From CAG-390 sp045636385 (GTDB taxonomy: Bacteria > Bacillota > Clostridia > Oscillospirales > CAG-272), in NCBI GenBank assembly GCA_045636385.1, contig JAZTXK010000052.1, positions 49,261-113,260 of the forward strand: 64,000 bases of DNA, written 5' to 3'. The notes beneath the pieces were generated by a model. The model ran no database searches. It saw only the letters and a list, made by a program, of their open reading frames with translations, and was not told where the DNA came from. How positions within the stretch are numbered: the stretch's first letter is position 1; every line of letters begins with the position of its first letter. Shown here one piece after another: positions 39,822 through 48,573 of this stretch. The position numbers were made by a program, and so were the translations under genes.

Positions 39822-40751
39822 TTATCCTATCCAAGCGGAAACGGTTCCGCTTACAAACAAACTTGAAATTAAACCGAGGACTATTCCGAGCCACTGAAGG
39901 CGCGTCAGCTTTTCCTTGAAAAGAAGCGTCGCCGCAAGAAGCGTGAGAATAAGTCCGCCCGTGTTGACTATCGGGAAGAAGACCGCCGAGGGCATCGCGC
40001 CCGCGAGGTAGAGATTTGCCGTGTGCGGCACTGCAAATGTCGCACCGCTGATGAGTGCAAACGAGATCTGCTTTGCATCGGGATTGAAGCGTGCCTCACC
40101 CGCCTTTTTACGCTCGTAAAGCCAGATCAGCGCGGAAACCACGGTCATAAACGCGAACGCGGAAACTAGAAACGCCGTGCTTTGCCCCTTATATTCTGTG
40201 CTCTGATGTATCTTCTGCATCACGCCGACAAAACCGTTCGTCAGGCAGGACGCAAGCGCGACGAAAAGCCATTTAAGAGACGACTTGCGGGAGCCGTTGC
40301 TTTTGTCAGTCGAAAAGATAATGCAGAGCACCATAACGCCCATTCCGAAATATTGGAAAAGGTCAATGCTTTCTCCAAAGAAAAGACCGCTGACAGCCGC
40401 GATAAGGCTCGCGAGCGACACGATTACACTCGTATATGAGAACGGACCGATCTCAAGCGCCCACATATAAGTGTAGCTCTGAGCGAGCACGAGAATACCG
40501 AAAAGGATTCCGAGCACAGCAGAAAAGAGCGAAAAATCGGTTATCGCAGCAAAAGGATCGGCAGCCGTCGGATCTATCGAAAAGATGACGATAAACACAA
40601 GACACGCCGCGCTCATGCAGGTGTTGTAGAACCAATTACTCTCCCTGCCCGCGGGTGCTGTTCTGTTATAAAGCTTTTTGGTGACCGTCATTGCCACGTT
40701 GAATATCAGAGAAACAACGAGCAAAATGCCGGTTGGAATTAAAAGTAACAT
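39822..40751 (-). CDS. EamA/DMT-superfamily transporter
   Basis: A 309-residue integral membrane protein with ten helices in two five-helix EamA-like repeats (the second ends AATLLFKEKLTRLQWLGIVLG). Members export metabolites such as amino acids or take up sugars. It lies between an oxidoreductase gene and rqcH on the same strand. Substrate may relate to the sugar-type compounds handled by the two Gfo/Idh enzymes upstream; that link is inferred from position. Confidence 0.82.
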   Translation of the reverse strand: MLLLIPTGILLVVSLIFNVAMTVTKKLYNRTAPAGRESNWFYNTCMSAACLVFIVIFSIDPTAADPFAAITDFSLFSAVLGILFGILVLAQSYTYMWALEIGPFSYTSVIVSLASLIAAVSGLFFGESIDLFQYFGMGVMVLCIIFSTDKSNGSRKSSLKWLFVALASCLTNGFVGVMQKIHQSTEYKGQSTAFLVSAFAFMTVVSALIWLYERKKAGEARFNPDAKQISFALISGATFAVPHTANLYLAGAMPSAVFFPIVNTGGLILTLLAATLLFKEKLTRLQWLGIVLGLISSLFVSGTVSAWIG

Positions 40752-40769
40752 CGGTCACTACCTCAAAAA

Positions 40770-41942
40770 TCAATCAATTTTAACAAAAATATTCTCTCTT
40801 GCCGACCTTCTCGCGGCAAGGCAGAGCTTTGCCGAAAGGATACCGTATGAGAGGGGTGCGGGCGACTTTGCGCCGCCGAGCATTTTGACGTAGGAATCGA
40901 TCATTTTAAGATCTCCTCCGCCGTGAGAATGCTTGCAAAACTCGGTCATATCGATATGCTCGTTTTTGTTTTCGTTATGGTAGAAAATATCTATGCAATT
41001 TGAATTGAACTCAAATTCAAGCGTTGCGTTATAGCCTATGATACGCAGACCTCGTCTGCCTGCTGCCTTGCGCGCAACGAAATTCTGACTGTAAACGGCG
41101 TGCATACCGTCCGCGTACTGCACTATTATAGAAGCGCTGTCGTGGTTACCCGTATCAATGGCAAAAGAGCAGTATTCACCGATCTGATACCTGTCGCCGT
41201 AGGAAGCGACGTTTATATCGCTCTCGGGGCACTCGGCGCGCTTTTCGCAATCCTTGCATTTGAGCCCTGCGGGCATATCGCCAAGGAAGATATTCTTCGT
41301 TTCGGTCGCGCTGATCATAACGGGGTGCGGCTCACCGAGAATGAATTGAATCAGATCAAGATCGTGCGTGGATTTCTGCAAAAACAGTCCGCCCGTTTCC
41401 TGATCGTCACGATACCATTTATGGTAATATCCTCTCGCATAAGGCACGTTATTGATTCCCTGAACCTGGCTTATCTTGCCGAGGACGCCTGTGTCGATAA
41501 TCTCCTTTGCTCTGACGGCAAGGGGTGCGACGCGGAGCGGGAAGGAGATGAGCGTTTTCTCATCCATAGTGTCAAGAATACCTTCAAGCGCGGCGAGATC
41601 CTCGTCCGTCGTTGAAACAGGCTTTTCGAGAAGCACGGGAATCCCGTAGCGGGCATTGATGAGAGCCATTTTTGTATGGAGCGAGCAACGGGTACCAATG
41701 ATAACTCCGTCGAGCTTTTCGTTTTCGTACATCTCTGCGGGATCGCGATAGATTCGGGCATCGGTCGCGCCGCAGACCTCAAGCTGTGCGCGAAGCTCAT
41801 CCTCGGGACGAACGTCAACTATAGCTACGAGGCGGCACTTGTCGTTACCCTCGACCTCGCTATAAGGCATAATGCTCTTCTCCCAGATTCCACGGGCGCG
41901 CGAGCCGAAGCCGATAATGCCGATGTTATATATCTTTGACAT
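40770..41942 (-). CDS. Gfo/Idh/MocA family oxidoreductase with Cys-rich insert
   Basis: A 390-residue NAD(P)-dependent dehydrogenase of sugars or cyclitols. The Rossmann motif is IGIIGFGSRARGIWEK; the family EKPVS motif is LLEKPVSTTDEDL. Near residues 225-245 a CKDCEKRAECPE segment gives several cysteines that could bind a metal, as in some family members. It follows a second Gfo/Idh gene by nine bases. Substrate unknown. Confidence 0.87.
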   Translation of the reverse strand: MSKIYNIGIIGFGSRARGIWEKSIMPYSEVEGNDKCRLVAIVDVRPEDELRAQLEVCGATDARIYRDPAEMYENEKLDGVIIGTRCSLHTKMALINARYGIPVLLEKPVSTTDEDLAALEGILDTMDEKTLISFPLRVAPLAVRAKEIIDTGVLGKISQVQGINNVPYARGYYHKWYRDDQETGGLFLQKSTHDLDLIQFILGEPHPVMISATETKNIFLGDMPAGLKCKDCEKRAECPESDINVASYGDRYQIGEYCSFAIDTGNHDSASIIVQYADGMHAVYSQNFVARKAAGRRGLRIIGYNATLEFEFNSNCIDIFYHNENKNEHIDMTEFCKHSHGGGDLKMIDSYVKMLGGAKSPAPLSYGILSAKLCLAARRSARENIFVKID

Positions 41943-41951
41943 AAGGCATCC

Positions 41952-43211
41952 TCAAAAGATCGGCGTCGAAAGGTCCTCGACTATTTCATCGAGACAGTAT
42001 TTGCACTTAATGACGGGCTCGCGATCACGCCACTTGCCGTTTGTGAAATCGGGGATATCGACGGGCGCGCCGTTTTGCTTGATAGATTCTGCGGAAAGAC
42101 AACCGATTGAGAGCCAAGCGGCGGTATCGTAAGCATCAATAGGCGTATCCGTTCCGTTTTTAACGCTTTCGACAAAGGCGCGGGAAACGAGCCAATCCAT
42201 TCCACCATGACCGCCGCGAGTGCCCATAGCTTCGTACTCACGGTGAAGCGGGTGATCGTATTTCTCGAAGAATTCCGCCTCGTTATCCTGAATTTTTTCG
42301 GGAGTGACGCCGTGCAGATAGACAACGCGGCGATCCTCCATTGACATACCCTTCGTGCCGCGCACCGAGATGTTGCGCGAATAATGCGAACGCGGGAGGG
42401 TGGTATCGAGAGTCAGAAGGATGGTTTCGCCGTTTGCGCAGGTGATGATCGTATTAACGATATCGCCCTGTGCATACTCCATCGTTGCATACTTGCTGTC
42501 TGCGCCGAATCTCTGCTCGGCATATTCGTTCAGCGCAACGCTCTTCGTTGCTACGGAATTAAGGCGCACCATACGGTTTCCGCGGTTGATCGAAAGGAAT
42601 TTCGAGATCGGGCCAAGCTCGTGCGTCGGGTAGTTCTCGCGATTCTCATTGATGTAATGCGGAAGTCTGTAATGAGGGGGATTTTCGGTATCTATATTCT
42701 TGAACAGATCCTCGTCGGGGAGATAATGCTGGTAACCGCCCGTGCAATGAACGATCTCGCCGAAAAGCCCTTGCTTGATCATATTCAAAAGCATCATCTC
42801 GCGGCGGCCGTAGCAGCAGTTTTCAAGCATCATAACGGGCACGCCGGTCTTTTCATAGGTTTCCACAAGCTCAAAGCACTCGTCAAGCGTATCGGCGCAT
42901 CCGACCTCGATCGCGGTATATTTGCCCGCGAGCATCGACTCCTTTGCGATCGCGATACGACCGCTCCATCCTGTCATAATAACTACAGCATCGATCTCGG
43001 GATCGGCAAGAATTTCGCGATAATCCGTAGTCGAAGCGGGTGTGTATCCGCCTTTTTCGAGAACAAGCTGCTTGCCCATCTCGATGCGTTCCTCGGATAG
43101 ATCACATATGGTCTTGACGTTAACGTCATTCATCTGCGAAAAGCACGCCTTCAGCATTCCGCGTCCTCGGCGACCAAGACCTATATAACCTACGTTGATT
43201 TTTTCTTTCAT
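41952..43211 (-). CDS. Gfo/Idh/MocA family oxidoreductase
   Basis: A 419-residue oxidoreductase, paired with the following gene. Rossmann motif VGYIGLGRRGRGMLKACF, then AIEVGCADTLDECF in the place of the usual EKP motif, and an MLENCCYGRREMMLLNMI segment typical of the alpha-N-acetylgalactosaminidase-like (GH109) branch. These enzymes use NAD to transiently oxidise a sugar, enabling glycoside cleavage or epimerisation. ATG at 43211 has GGAAAGGAAG upstream and a clear promoter 40 bases away. Confidence 0.85.
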   Translation of the reverse strand: MKEKINVGYIGLGRRGRGMLKACFSQMNDVNVKTICDLSEERIEMGKQLVLEKGGYTPASTTDYREILADPEIDAVVIMTGWSGRIAIAKESMLAGKYTAIEVGCADTLDECFELVETYEKTGVPVMMLENCCYGRREMMLLNMIKQGLFGEIVHCTGGYQHYLPDEDLFKNIDTENPPHYRLPHYINENRENYPTHELGPISKFLSINRGNRMVRLNSVATKSVALNEYAEQRFGADSKYATMEYAQGDIVNTIITCANGETILLTLDTTLPRSHYSRNISVRGTKGMSMEDRRVVYLHGVTPEKIQDNEAEFFEKYDHPLHREYEAMGTRGGHGGMDWLVSRAFVESVKNGTDTPIDAYDTAAWLSIGCLSAESIKQNGAPVDIPDFTNGKWRDREPVIKCKYCLDEIVEDLSTPIF

Positions 43212-43249
43212 AAGAGCACTTCCTTTCCGTATAAAGAAGAATTGCTTAT

Positions 43250-43278
43250 ATTATAACATATATTATTAATTTGTTCAA
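43250..43278 (-). promoter_or_regulatory. Promoter of the Gfo/Idh-DMT-rqcH operon
   Basis: Minus-strand TTGAAC and TATAAT, 17-bp spacer, extended TGT -10. First gene starts at 43211. Confidence 0.75.
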
Positions 43279-43302
43279 TACGAAAGACGTTTTTTCCTTA
43301 AA

Positions 43303-43343
43303 AAACGGATACTCTTGACCGAAAAGATCTTGAGTATCCGTTT
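43303..43343 (-). terminator. Terminator of the HAD phosphatase gene
   Basis: A 12-bp stem AAACGGATACTC and complement with a 17-base loop, followed on the minus strand by TTTTTAAGG. Confidence 0.78.
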
Positions 43344-43359
43344 AATTCATTGAATGATA

Positions 43360-44181
43360 TTAACCAAACATTACCTGATCGACTTCGTCGAGCGAGGGGA
43401 ATGCGTAGTCGGGCTTTTCAGCTACGGTTGCAGCCTCAACGTCCTCGGGAGTGGTCTCGCCGGAGTAAACGAGAACTGCGGTTACGCCGTGCTTCTTGCC
43501 GAGAGCGATGTCGGTGTAAAGTCTGTCGCCGAAGATGCACATCTTGTCAACAGAAACGCCGGTAGCCTCGCTGATCATCTCAACGGTCTCCTTGTAGGGC
43601 TTGCCGAAGTAGGTGGGGGTCTTGCCGGTGGACGCGGTTACGAAAGCTGCGATTGCGCCGCTGTCGGGAATGAAGCCGGTCTCGGTGGGGCAGTTGAAAT
43701 CGGGGTGAGTGGAAAGATACTCTGCACCGCCGCGAACAAGACGGCACGCGTCGTCCATCTTCTTGTAGGTCATAGTGGTGTCAAAGCTGGTAACAACGAT
43801 ATCAGCACGCTCCTCGTCGCCGGTGAGCATATTGATGCCCGCGTCCTTGAAGCTTTCAACAAGCTCGTCGGTACCTACGAGATATACGCTCTTACCGTCG
43901 CGATGGCGGCGGAGGAACTCGATGGTTACGTCACCAGAGGTCATGATCTCCTCGCGTGTGGGAGAGAAGCCGAGCTTCGAGAGCTTCTGTACGTAGAAAT
44001 CAGAGGTATGAGACGCGTTATTTGTGAAGAAAAGAACGCGCTTGCCCGCTGCACGAAGGTTGTTGATGAAGCGGATAGCGAAGGGGAAAACGTTGTAGCC
44101 AAGGTAGATGGTTCCGTCCATATCAAAGATATAGAGTTCTTTTTCATTGAGAATTGCGGTATCGGGATTCTTGAATGCCAT
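43360..44181 (-). CDS. HAD-superfamily hydrolase, class IIA (NagD-like)
   Basis: A 273-residue phosphatase. Motif I YIFDMDGTIYLG, motif II FFTNNASH, cap domain of class IIA (GTDELVESFKDAGINML), and motif III/IV CIFGDRLYTDIALGKKHG. NagD-like enzymes dephosphorylate nucleotides and sugar or glycerol phosphates. ATG at 44181 has GGAGAAG upstream; the frame is open further to 44244 but would cover its own promoter. Divergent from pantothenate kinase. Confidence 0.9.
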   Translation of the reverse strand: MAFKNPDTAILNEKELYIFDMDGTIYLGYNVFPFAIRFINNLRAAGKRVLFFTNNASHTSDFYVQKLSKLGFSPTREEIMTSGDVTIEFLRRHRDGKSVYLVGTDELVESFKDAGINMLTGDEERADIVVTSFDTTMTYKKMDDACRLVRGGAEYLSTHPDFNCPTETGFIPDSGAIAAFVTASTGKTPTYFGKPYKETVEMISEATGVSVDKMCIFGDRLYTDIALGKKHGVTAVLVYSGETTPEDVEAATVAEKPDYAFPSLDEVDQVMFG

Positions 44182-44215
44182 TTTTCTTCTCCGTTTTATA
44201 AGTATTTTCTTAAAT

Positions 44216-44244
44216 ATTATATCACAGACTTGATTTTTTTGCAA
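44216..44244 (-). promoter_or_regulatory. Promoter of the HAD phosphatase gene, overlapping a divergent promoter
   Basis: Minus-strand TTGCAA and TATAAT with a 17-bp spacer and TGA extended -10. Its -35 region lies inside the opposite promoter. Confidence 0.75.
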
Positions 44245-44258
44245 GAGTTTGATATAAT
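44230..44258 (+). promoter_or_regulatory. Promoter of the pantothenate kinase operon, overlapping a divergent promoter
   Basis: Plus-strand TTGATT and TATAAT with a 17-bp spacer and TGA extended -10. The two promoters share 15 bases, so only one RNA polymerase can bind at a time. Confidence 0.75.
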
Positions 44259-44302
44259 ATCAGTATGAATAAATATAAAATTTTTCCGTGAGGACAAAAT
44301 TA

Positions 44303-45160
44303 ATGGCAGATTACATAATCAAACCCGATAATAAAAAGACCGTCGTGGGCATCGACGTCGGCGGAAGCACGACAAAGATCGTCGGCTTTGCACCCGGAGG
44401 AAAGCTTCTCTCCCCCATGCTCGTTCAGGCGACCGATCCCGTAACCTCGATCTACGGCGCGTTCGGAAAGTTCACGCTTGAGAACGGTCTGACTCTCGAC
44501 GAGATCGACCGCATTATGATGACGGGCGCGGGAAGCTCCGCGATCAAATCTGAGATATATAACCGCGAATGCAAAACGGTATCCGAATTTTCAAGCACCG
44601 GCATCGGCGGACTTTATCTTTCGGGACTCGACGAGGCTATCGTTGTCAGCCTCGGCACAGGCACGGCACTCATTCACGCCAAGCGCACGGAGGGCGGCAC
44701 GCAGACCGATTATCTCGGCGGCACGGGAGTTGGCGGAGGCACCATTCTCGGACTTTCGCGCAAAATGCTCGGCATAGGATCGATCGAGCATCTTGAGCAG
44801 ATCGCGGAGGGCGGTGATCTCGGTCTGATCGACCTTCGCATTAAGGATATCTCAAAATCGGGCACCTTCAAGGGCGTAAACGAAAACCTCACCGCATCAA
44901 ATTTCGGTAAGCTATCCGACCTTGCGGGAAAGAAGGATATCGCGCTCGGAATCTTCAATATGGTTGCGGAAACCGTCGTTATGATGTCAATCTTCGCGGC
45001 TCGCTCCTACGGTCTCAAGGATATCGTTATGTGCGGTAACCTGACCTCGATCAAGCCCGTTTGCGACACTTTCGCAAGCCTTGCTCCCACATTCGGAGTC
45101 AACTTCATCGTTCCCGAAATGTCGCAGTACGGTACCGTTATCGGCGCGGCGCTTCAGTAA
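44303..45160 (+). CDS. coaW: Type II pantothenate kinase
   Basis: A 285-residue kinase for the first step of coenzyme A synthesis. It belongs to the ASKHA fold, with the phosphate-1 loop VVGIDVGGSTTKIVGF, the adenosine/phosphate-2 region VVSLGTGTALI, GGTGVGGGTILGLSRKMLG typical of PanK-II, and the C-terminal YGTVIGAALQ. ATG at 44303 has GTGAGGAC upstream; a GTG at 44288 is in frame but part of that binding site. It precedes a zinc dehydrogenase by 12 bases. Confidence 0.88.
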   Translation: MADYIIKPDNKKTVVGIDVGGSTTKIVGFAPGGKLLSPMLVQATDPVTSIYGAFGKFTLENGLTLDEIDRIMMTGAGSSAIKSEIYNRECKTVSEFSSTGIGGLYLSGLDEAIVVSLGTGTALIHAKRTEGGTQTDYLGGTGVGGGTILGLSRKMLGIGSIEHLEQIAEGGDLGLIDLRIKDISKSGTFKGVNENLTASNFGKLSDLAGKKDIALGIFNMVAETVVMMSIFAARSYGLKDIVMCGNLTSIKPVCDTFASLAPTFGVNFIVPEMSQYGTVIGAALQ

Positions 45161-45172
45161 AGGAGAAACCAA

Positions 45173-46177
45173 ATGAAAGCTGTTGTACTTTACGGTCCCA
45201 AAAACGTAGCCGTAGGCGACCTTCCTCTCGCAGAGCTTAAGCCGGGCGAGGTTCGCGTTAAAGTCGCATATTGCGGCATCTGCGGAAGCGACCATCACAA
45301 GGTAGAAGGAAAAAAGAATACCAGAAAGGTAACCTATCCCGTCGCGCTCGGACACGAGATGTCGGGCATTGTAGACTCGGTTGGCGAGGGTGTGACCGAA
45401 TTCAAGGCGGGCGACCGCGTGACCGTTGACCCGAACTGGGGATGCGGTAAATGCGAATTCTGCAAGGATGGAAAGAAATCCTACTGCAAAAACAGCCGCG
45501 GAGTCGTTAAGGGTATGGCGGAATATATCAACGCTCCCGTTGAAAACGTTTATCACCTTCCCGAAAAGCTCTCGCTTCGCGATGCAGCACTCGCAGAGCC
45601 TCTTGCTTGCTGTCTGCGCGGCGCGGATCTTCTCGGTGTGCGTCACGGCGAGCGCGTTGCACTCGTAGGACTCGGCGCGATCGGAACGATAATGATCCAG
45701 CTTATCAAGTCCGCGGGCGCGGGCGAGATCGTCGTTATCGAATACGACGAAACAAAGGAAGCGCTTGCAAAAGAGCTTGGCGCGGACGTTTTCATCTGCT
45801 CGAAGGATGAGGAAAAGATCGCGGAATACGCCGAAAAGAATAATGTTGACAAGGTCATCGAATGTGTCGGAAATACCGGCGCACAGCTCTCTGCCCTTGC
45901 GGTTGCGGGACGCGGCGCAACGGTCGTAATGTTCGGCGTTGCAGATTCCGCAAAGACCACGCCCATCTCGCTTTACGATGCCTTCATCAAAGAGCTGACG
46001 ATCAAGACCTCGTACGTCAACCCCTACACTACCGCGCGTGCAGTCCGCCTGCTCGCTTCGGGTATGCTTGATACGTCGAAGATCATATACCGCGAGCTGA
46101 CTATGGAAGAAGCCGCAGAGGAATTTATGAATCCGAAGCTTTCGAAATTCGGAAAGTTGCTTGTAAAAATAGACTAA
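45173..46177 (+). CDS. Zinc-dependent medium-chain alcohol/polyol dehydrogenase
   Basis: A 334-residue MDR dehydrogenase. Catalytic zinc ligands appear in YCGICGSDHHK and ALGHEMSG; the structural zinc loop is GCGKCEFCKDGKKSYC; the NAD site is VALVGLGAIGTIMI. It resembles sorbitol, threonine or galactitol-phosphate dehydrogenases. RBS AAAGGAG lies before ATG 45173. Specific substrate unknown. Confidence 0.88.
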   Translation: MKAVVLYGPKNVAVGDLPLAELKPGEVRVKVAYCGICGSDHHKVEGKKNTRKVTYPVALGHEMSGIVDSVGEGVTEFKAGDRVTVDPNWGCGKCEFCKDGKKSYCKNSRGVVKGMAEYINAPVENVYHLPEKLSLRDAALAEPLACCLRGADLLGVRHGERVALVGLGAIGTIMIQLIKSAGAGEIVVIEYDETKEALAKELGADVFICSKDEEKIAEYAEKNNVDKVIECVGNTGAQLSALAVAGRGATVVMFGVADSAKTTPISLYDAFIKELTIKTSYVNPYTTARAVRLLASGMLDTSKIIYRELTMEEAAEEFMNPKLSKFGKLLVKID

Positions 46178-46185
46178 AAAAGAAC

Positions 46186-46203
46186 GGAGTGCCGCGGCAC
46201 CCC
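46186..46203. terminator. Bidirectional terminator after the alcohol dehydrogenase
   Basis: Short GC-rich hairpin GTGCC-GC-GGCAC with flanking G/C pairs, followed by TTATTTTTTATTT on the plus strand and GTTCTTTTTT on the minus strand. It separates two convergent genes. Confidence 0.7.
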
Positions 46204-46210
46204 TTATTTT

Positions 46211-47365
46211 TTATTTAACTATCATCATAACTGCGGTCAAGATCGCAAGGAAGCCGAAATTGAACGCCGAGAAGGTAAGAATATATTTGAGAGTCTTACC
46301 GGGATTGTGGCTGGTGTATTCCTTGAAAGTGATAAGGCTCGCAAGCGATGCGATGAGGGTTCCCGTGCCGCCGATATTGACACCGACGAGAAGGTCGGCA
46401 TAGTTTTCGGTGAACTGCGAGAGAAGGATTGCGGAGGGTACGTTACTGATGAACTGGCAGGAAAGTGTGCTTACAAGAAGCGTATTCTTGTCGAGCAGCC
46501 AGGAAAGGAAATCGCGTACGATCTCTATTCTCGCCATATTTCCCGCAAAGATGAAGAAGAATACGAATGTGAAAAGCAGTCCGTAATCTACCATAGCGAG
46601 CGACTTGCGATCGGCAACGATCAGCACGGGAGGGATAACGATAAGACCGATCCAATAAGGAATTCCTCTGAAAACGATCGCGATCGAGAGTGCGAAAAGT
46701 GCAAGATAGAGAATGGTTTTCTTGGGATTGAGTTCGATCTTCTCATCCGCTATCTCCATCGGCTCGTTCTTGACGAAGACAAGACAGCAAAGAGTAATAA
46801 GAGCCACAGCGAGCGCAAAGGGCAGTGCCATTATCGACATAAACTCGCCCGTGGGAATATTGAAGAAGGAATAGAGATAAAGGTTCTGCGGATTTCCGAA
46901 GGGCGTCAGCATTCCGCCGAGGTTTGCGGCGATATTCTGCATAATAAATGTAAACGCCATATATTTTTCCTTGCCCGTCGAGGAAAGGACGAAGTATCCG
47001 AGCGGGAGAAAGGTCAGCAGCGCCATATCGTTCGCGATCAGCATAGATCCGATAAAGGTTATGTAAACGAGCGCGAGAATGCTGATCTTCGCGGTCTTGA
47101 AGCACTGAACGATCTTGCGCGCGAGCATATAGAAGAAATTGATATTCTTCAAGGCGCAAACGACGGCAAGAACGCAGAAAAGGCAGGTTAGAGTCTTGAA
47201 ATCAAGATAACCCGCGTATTCGGCGTCGGGTGGAACGATAACGGACGTTATGACCGCCGCACAGAACGCGATAAGCACAACGGCGTTCTTTTTTATAAAA
47301 GGAATTATATCAATATGGGGCAGATGATGGCGGTGAGGAGCGCGATTTACATGAGATGAAGTCAT
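46211..47365 (-). CDS. Anion/citrate transporter (ArsB/CitMHS, SLC13-like)
   Basis: A 384-residue membrane protein with about eleven helices. Signature re-entrant motifs occur in both halves: NMLG-like GGMLTPFGNPQNLYLYSF near residue 155 and FISNVPSAILLSQF near 310, typical of the ion transporter superfamily. Members carry citrate, dicarboxylates, arsenite or Na+. A His-rich amino-terminal segment (HRHHLPH) is present. It has its own promoter with a hairpin leader. Confidence 0.82.
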   Translation of the reverse strand: MTSSHVNRAPHRHHLPHIDIIPFIKKNAVVLIAFCAAVITSVIVPPDAEYAGYLDFKTLTCLFCVLAVVCALKNINFFYMLARKIVQCFKTAKISILALVYITFIGSMLIANDMALLTFLPLGYFVLSSTGKEKYMAFTFIMQNIAANLGGMLTPFGNPQNLYLYSFFNIPTGEFMSIMALPFALAVALITLCCLVFVKNEPMEIADEKIELNPKKTILYLALFALSIAIVFRGIPYWIGLIVIPPVLIVADRKSLAMVDYGLLFTFVFFFIFAGNMARIEIVRDFLSWLLDKNTLLVSTLSCQFISNVPSAILLSQFTENYADLLVGVNIGGTGTLIASLASLITFKEYTSHNPGKTLKYILTFSAFNFGFLAILTAVMMIVK

Positions 47366-47388
47366 TTTTCTTCTCCGTTTTCACAAAT

Positions 47389-47419
47389 TTTTGCTCACCC
47401 CTCATCGGGGTGAGCAAAA
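47389..47419 (-). promoter_or_regulatory. Perfect hairpin in the transporter leader
   Basis: A 13-bp stem TTTTGCTCACCCC and complement with loop GATGA on the minus strand, inside the leader of the anion transporter, 24 bases before the ATG. The T-run lies on the 5' side, so it is not a terminator. Possible RNA-level control. Confidence 0.6.
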
Positions 47420-47429
47420 CACAAGCGAT

Positions 47430-47458
47430 ATTATAACACTTACGGGATTAAAAATCAA
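47430..47458 (-). promoter_or_regulatory. Promoter of the anion transporter gene
   Basis: Minus-strand TTGATT and TATAAT with a 17-bp spacer and TGT extended -10. Confidence 0.75.
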
Positions 47459-47475
47459 GAACAAATTGTTATATT

Positions 47476-48573
47476 TTAATATATTTTTCCATTCTCGAGT
47501 ATCCAGTCGCGCCAGAGCTTATAGCATTTTCCGTAAAGGTGAATTCCGTCACCCGAATAATCAGGACTCATAGCACCGTCAGCGCCGTCGAATATCTCCT
47601 CAAATCCGAGATAGAATATCTTTTTGTTATCCGCAAGAGCGGAAAGGCGGCGGTTGAGCTCATCGATGCGCGTGTTGGAGAAGGTAGTGGGATTTGCATC
47701 CGACTTCTTCTTGGTAACGTGCATATTGGACTGAATTATTATCTTCGCGTCGGGCTGGTACTGTCTGATATAATCTATAACCTTCGTATAATTCGACACA
47801 ATAGAAGTATATGAATATCCGATCTCATTGATGCCGAGAAGGATATAAATTTTTCCGAATTTCTTTTTCGAGAGCAGCTCGGAAAGATTATATGACGAAG
47901 TATCGTTCGTCTCCGAGACCTTATTATCGAAGACGTTATAGACGTTCATCGAGGTGCGCGCGAAATATGTAGCACCCGGAATGCGGGCGTAAAGATAGAA
48001 TCCGACTGTTCTCGAGTCGCCGAGGAAAAGGGCATCCGAGAAATAGTCCTCGTCGTTCGGCGCGACCGTGGTATTCGGCGAGGTCGTGACCGCGGGACGT
48101 GTCGTTTCGGGTGTCTTTGTGGTTTCAGGCTTTTTGGTGGTATCGGGAGCCTTCGTAGTTTCGGGCTTTTTGGTAGTATCCGGAGCCTTCGTCGTATCCG
48201 GCTGCTTCGTAGTGGCGGGATCCGACGTCGTATCCTCGCGGGTGGTCTCGGGCTCGGTTGCCGATTCGGGCGCGAGAGTGGTTTCGGGAAGCGTCAGAGC
48301 CTCGTCGGTCGTTTCCGCGGGATAAGTTATATCGGGAATGATAAAGGTCGGCTCATCCCCCGTTCCCTCCGAAGGTTCGGATTTTTCCGGATCACCCTCG
48401 GGAAGCGTCATACCGTCGCGGAAAAAGAACATAACGGTTTCTATCGGATTCGCGCTCTCTGCAGATATGATCAGTCCACAGAAAATCACGACCAAAATGC
48501 TTGCGATAAGACAGATAAGCAGAATGCCTCTGTCAGGATTAGCTTTTTTCAAATGCGTAACCTTTCCGGTCAA
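47476..48573 (-). CDS. Membrane-anchored SGNH hydrolase with Thr/Pro repeat linker
   Basis: A 365-residue protein. One N-terminal helix (about 17-37), an acidic Ser/Thr/Pro-rich linker with regular KAPDTT/KKPETT repeats (121-160), then an SGNH/GDSL domain: block I ALFLGDSRTVGF (Ser187), block III LGINEIGY, block V DGIHLYG (Asp and His). The catalytic domain therefore sits outside the cell at a distance from the membrane. The stop overlaps the adjacent MBOAT gene by four bases. With MBOAT it likely forms an O-acetylation pair resembling PatA/PatB. Confidence 0.85.
   Translation of the reverse strand: MTGKVTHLKKANPDRGILLICLIASILVVIFCGLIISAESANPIETVMFFFRDGMTLPEGDPEKSEPSEGTGDEPTFIIPDITYPAETTDEALTLPETTLAPESATEPETTREDTTSDPATTKQPDTTKAPDTTKKPETTKAPDTTKKPETTKTPETTRPAVTTSPNTTVAPNDEDYFSDALFLGDSRTVGFYLYARIPGATYFARTSMNVYNVFDNKVSETNDTSSYNLSELLSKKKFGKIYILLGINEIGYSYTSIVSNYTKVIDYIRQYQPDAKIIIQSNMHVTKKKSDANPTTFSNTRIDELNRRLSALADNKKIFYLGFEEIFDGADGAMSPDYSGDGIHLYGKCYKLWRDWILENGKIY
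48097..48213 (-). repeat. Short tandem repeat coding (K-x-P-x-T-T)n linker
   Basis: Six-residue units TTKQPD, TTKAPD, TTKKPE, TTKAPD, TTKKPE, TTKTPE (18-bp units) within the linker of the SGNH hydrolase. The alternation KAPD/KKPE makes a 36-bp higher-order period, prone to slippage. Confidence 0.8.
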
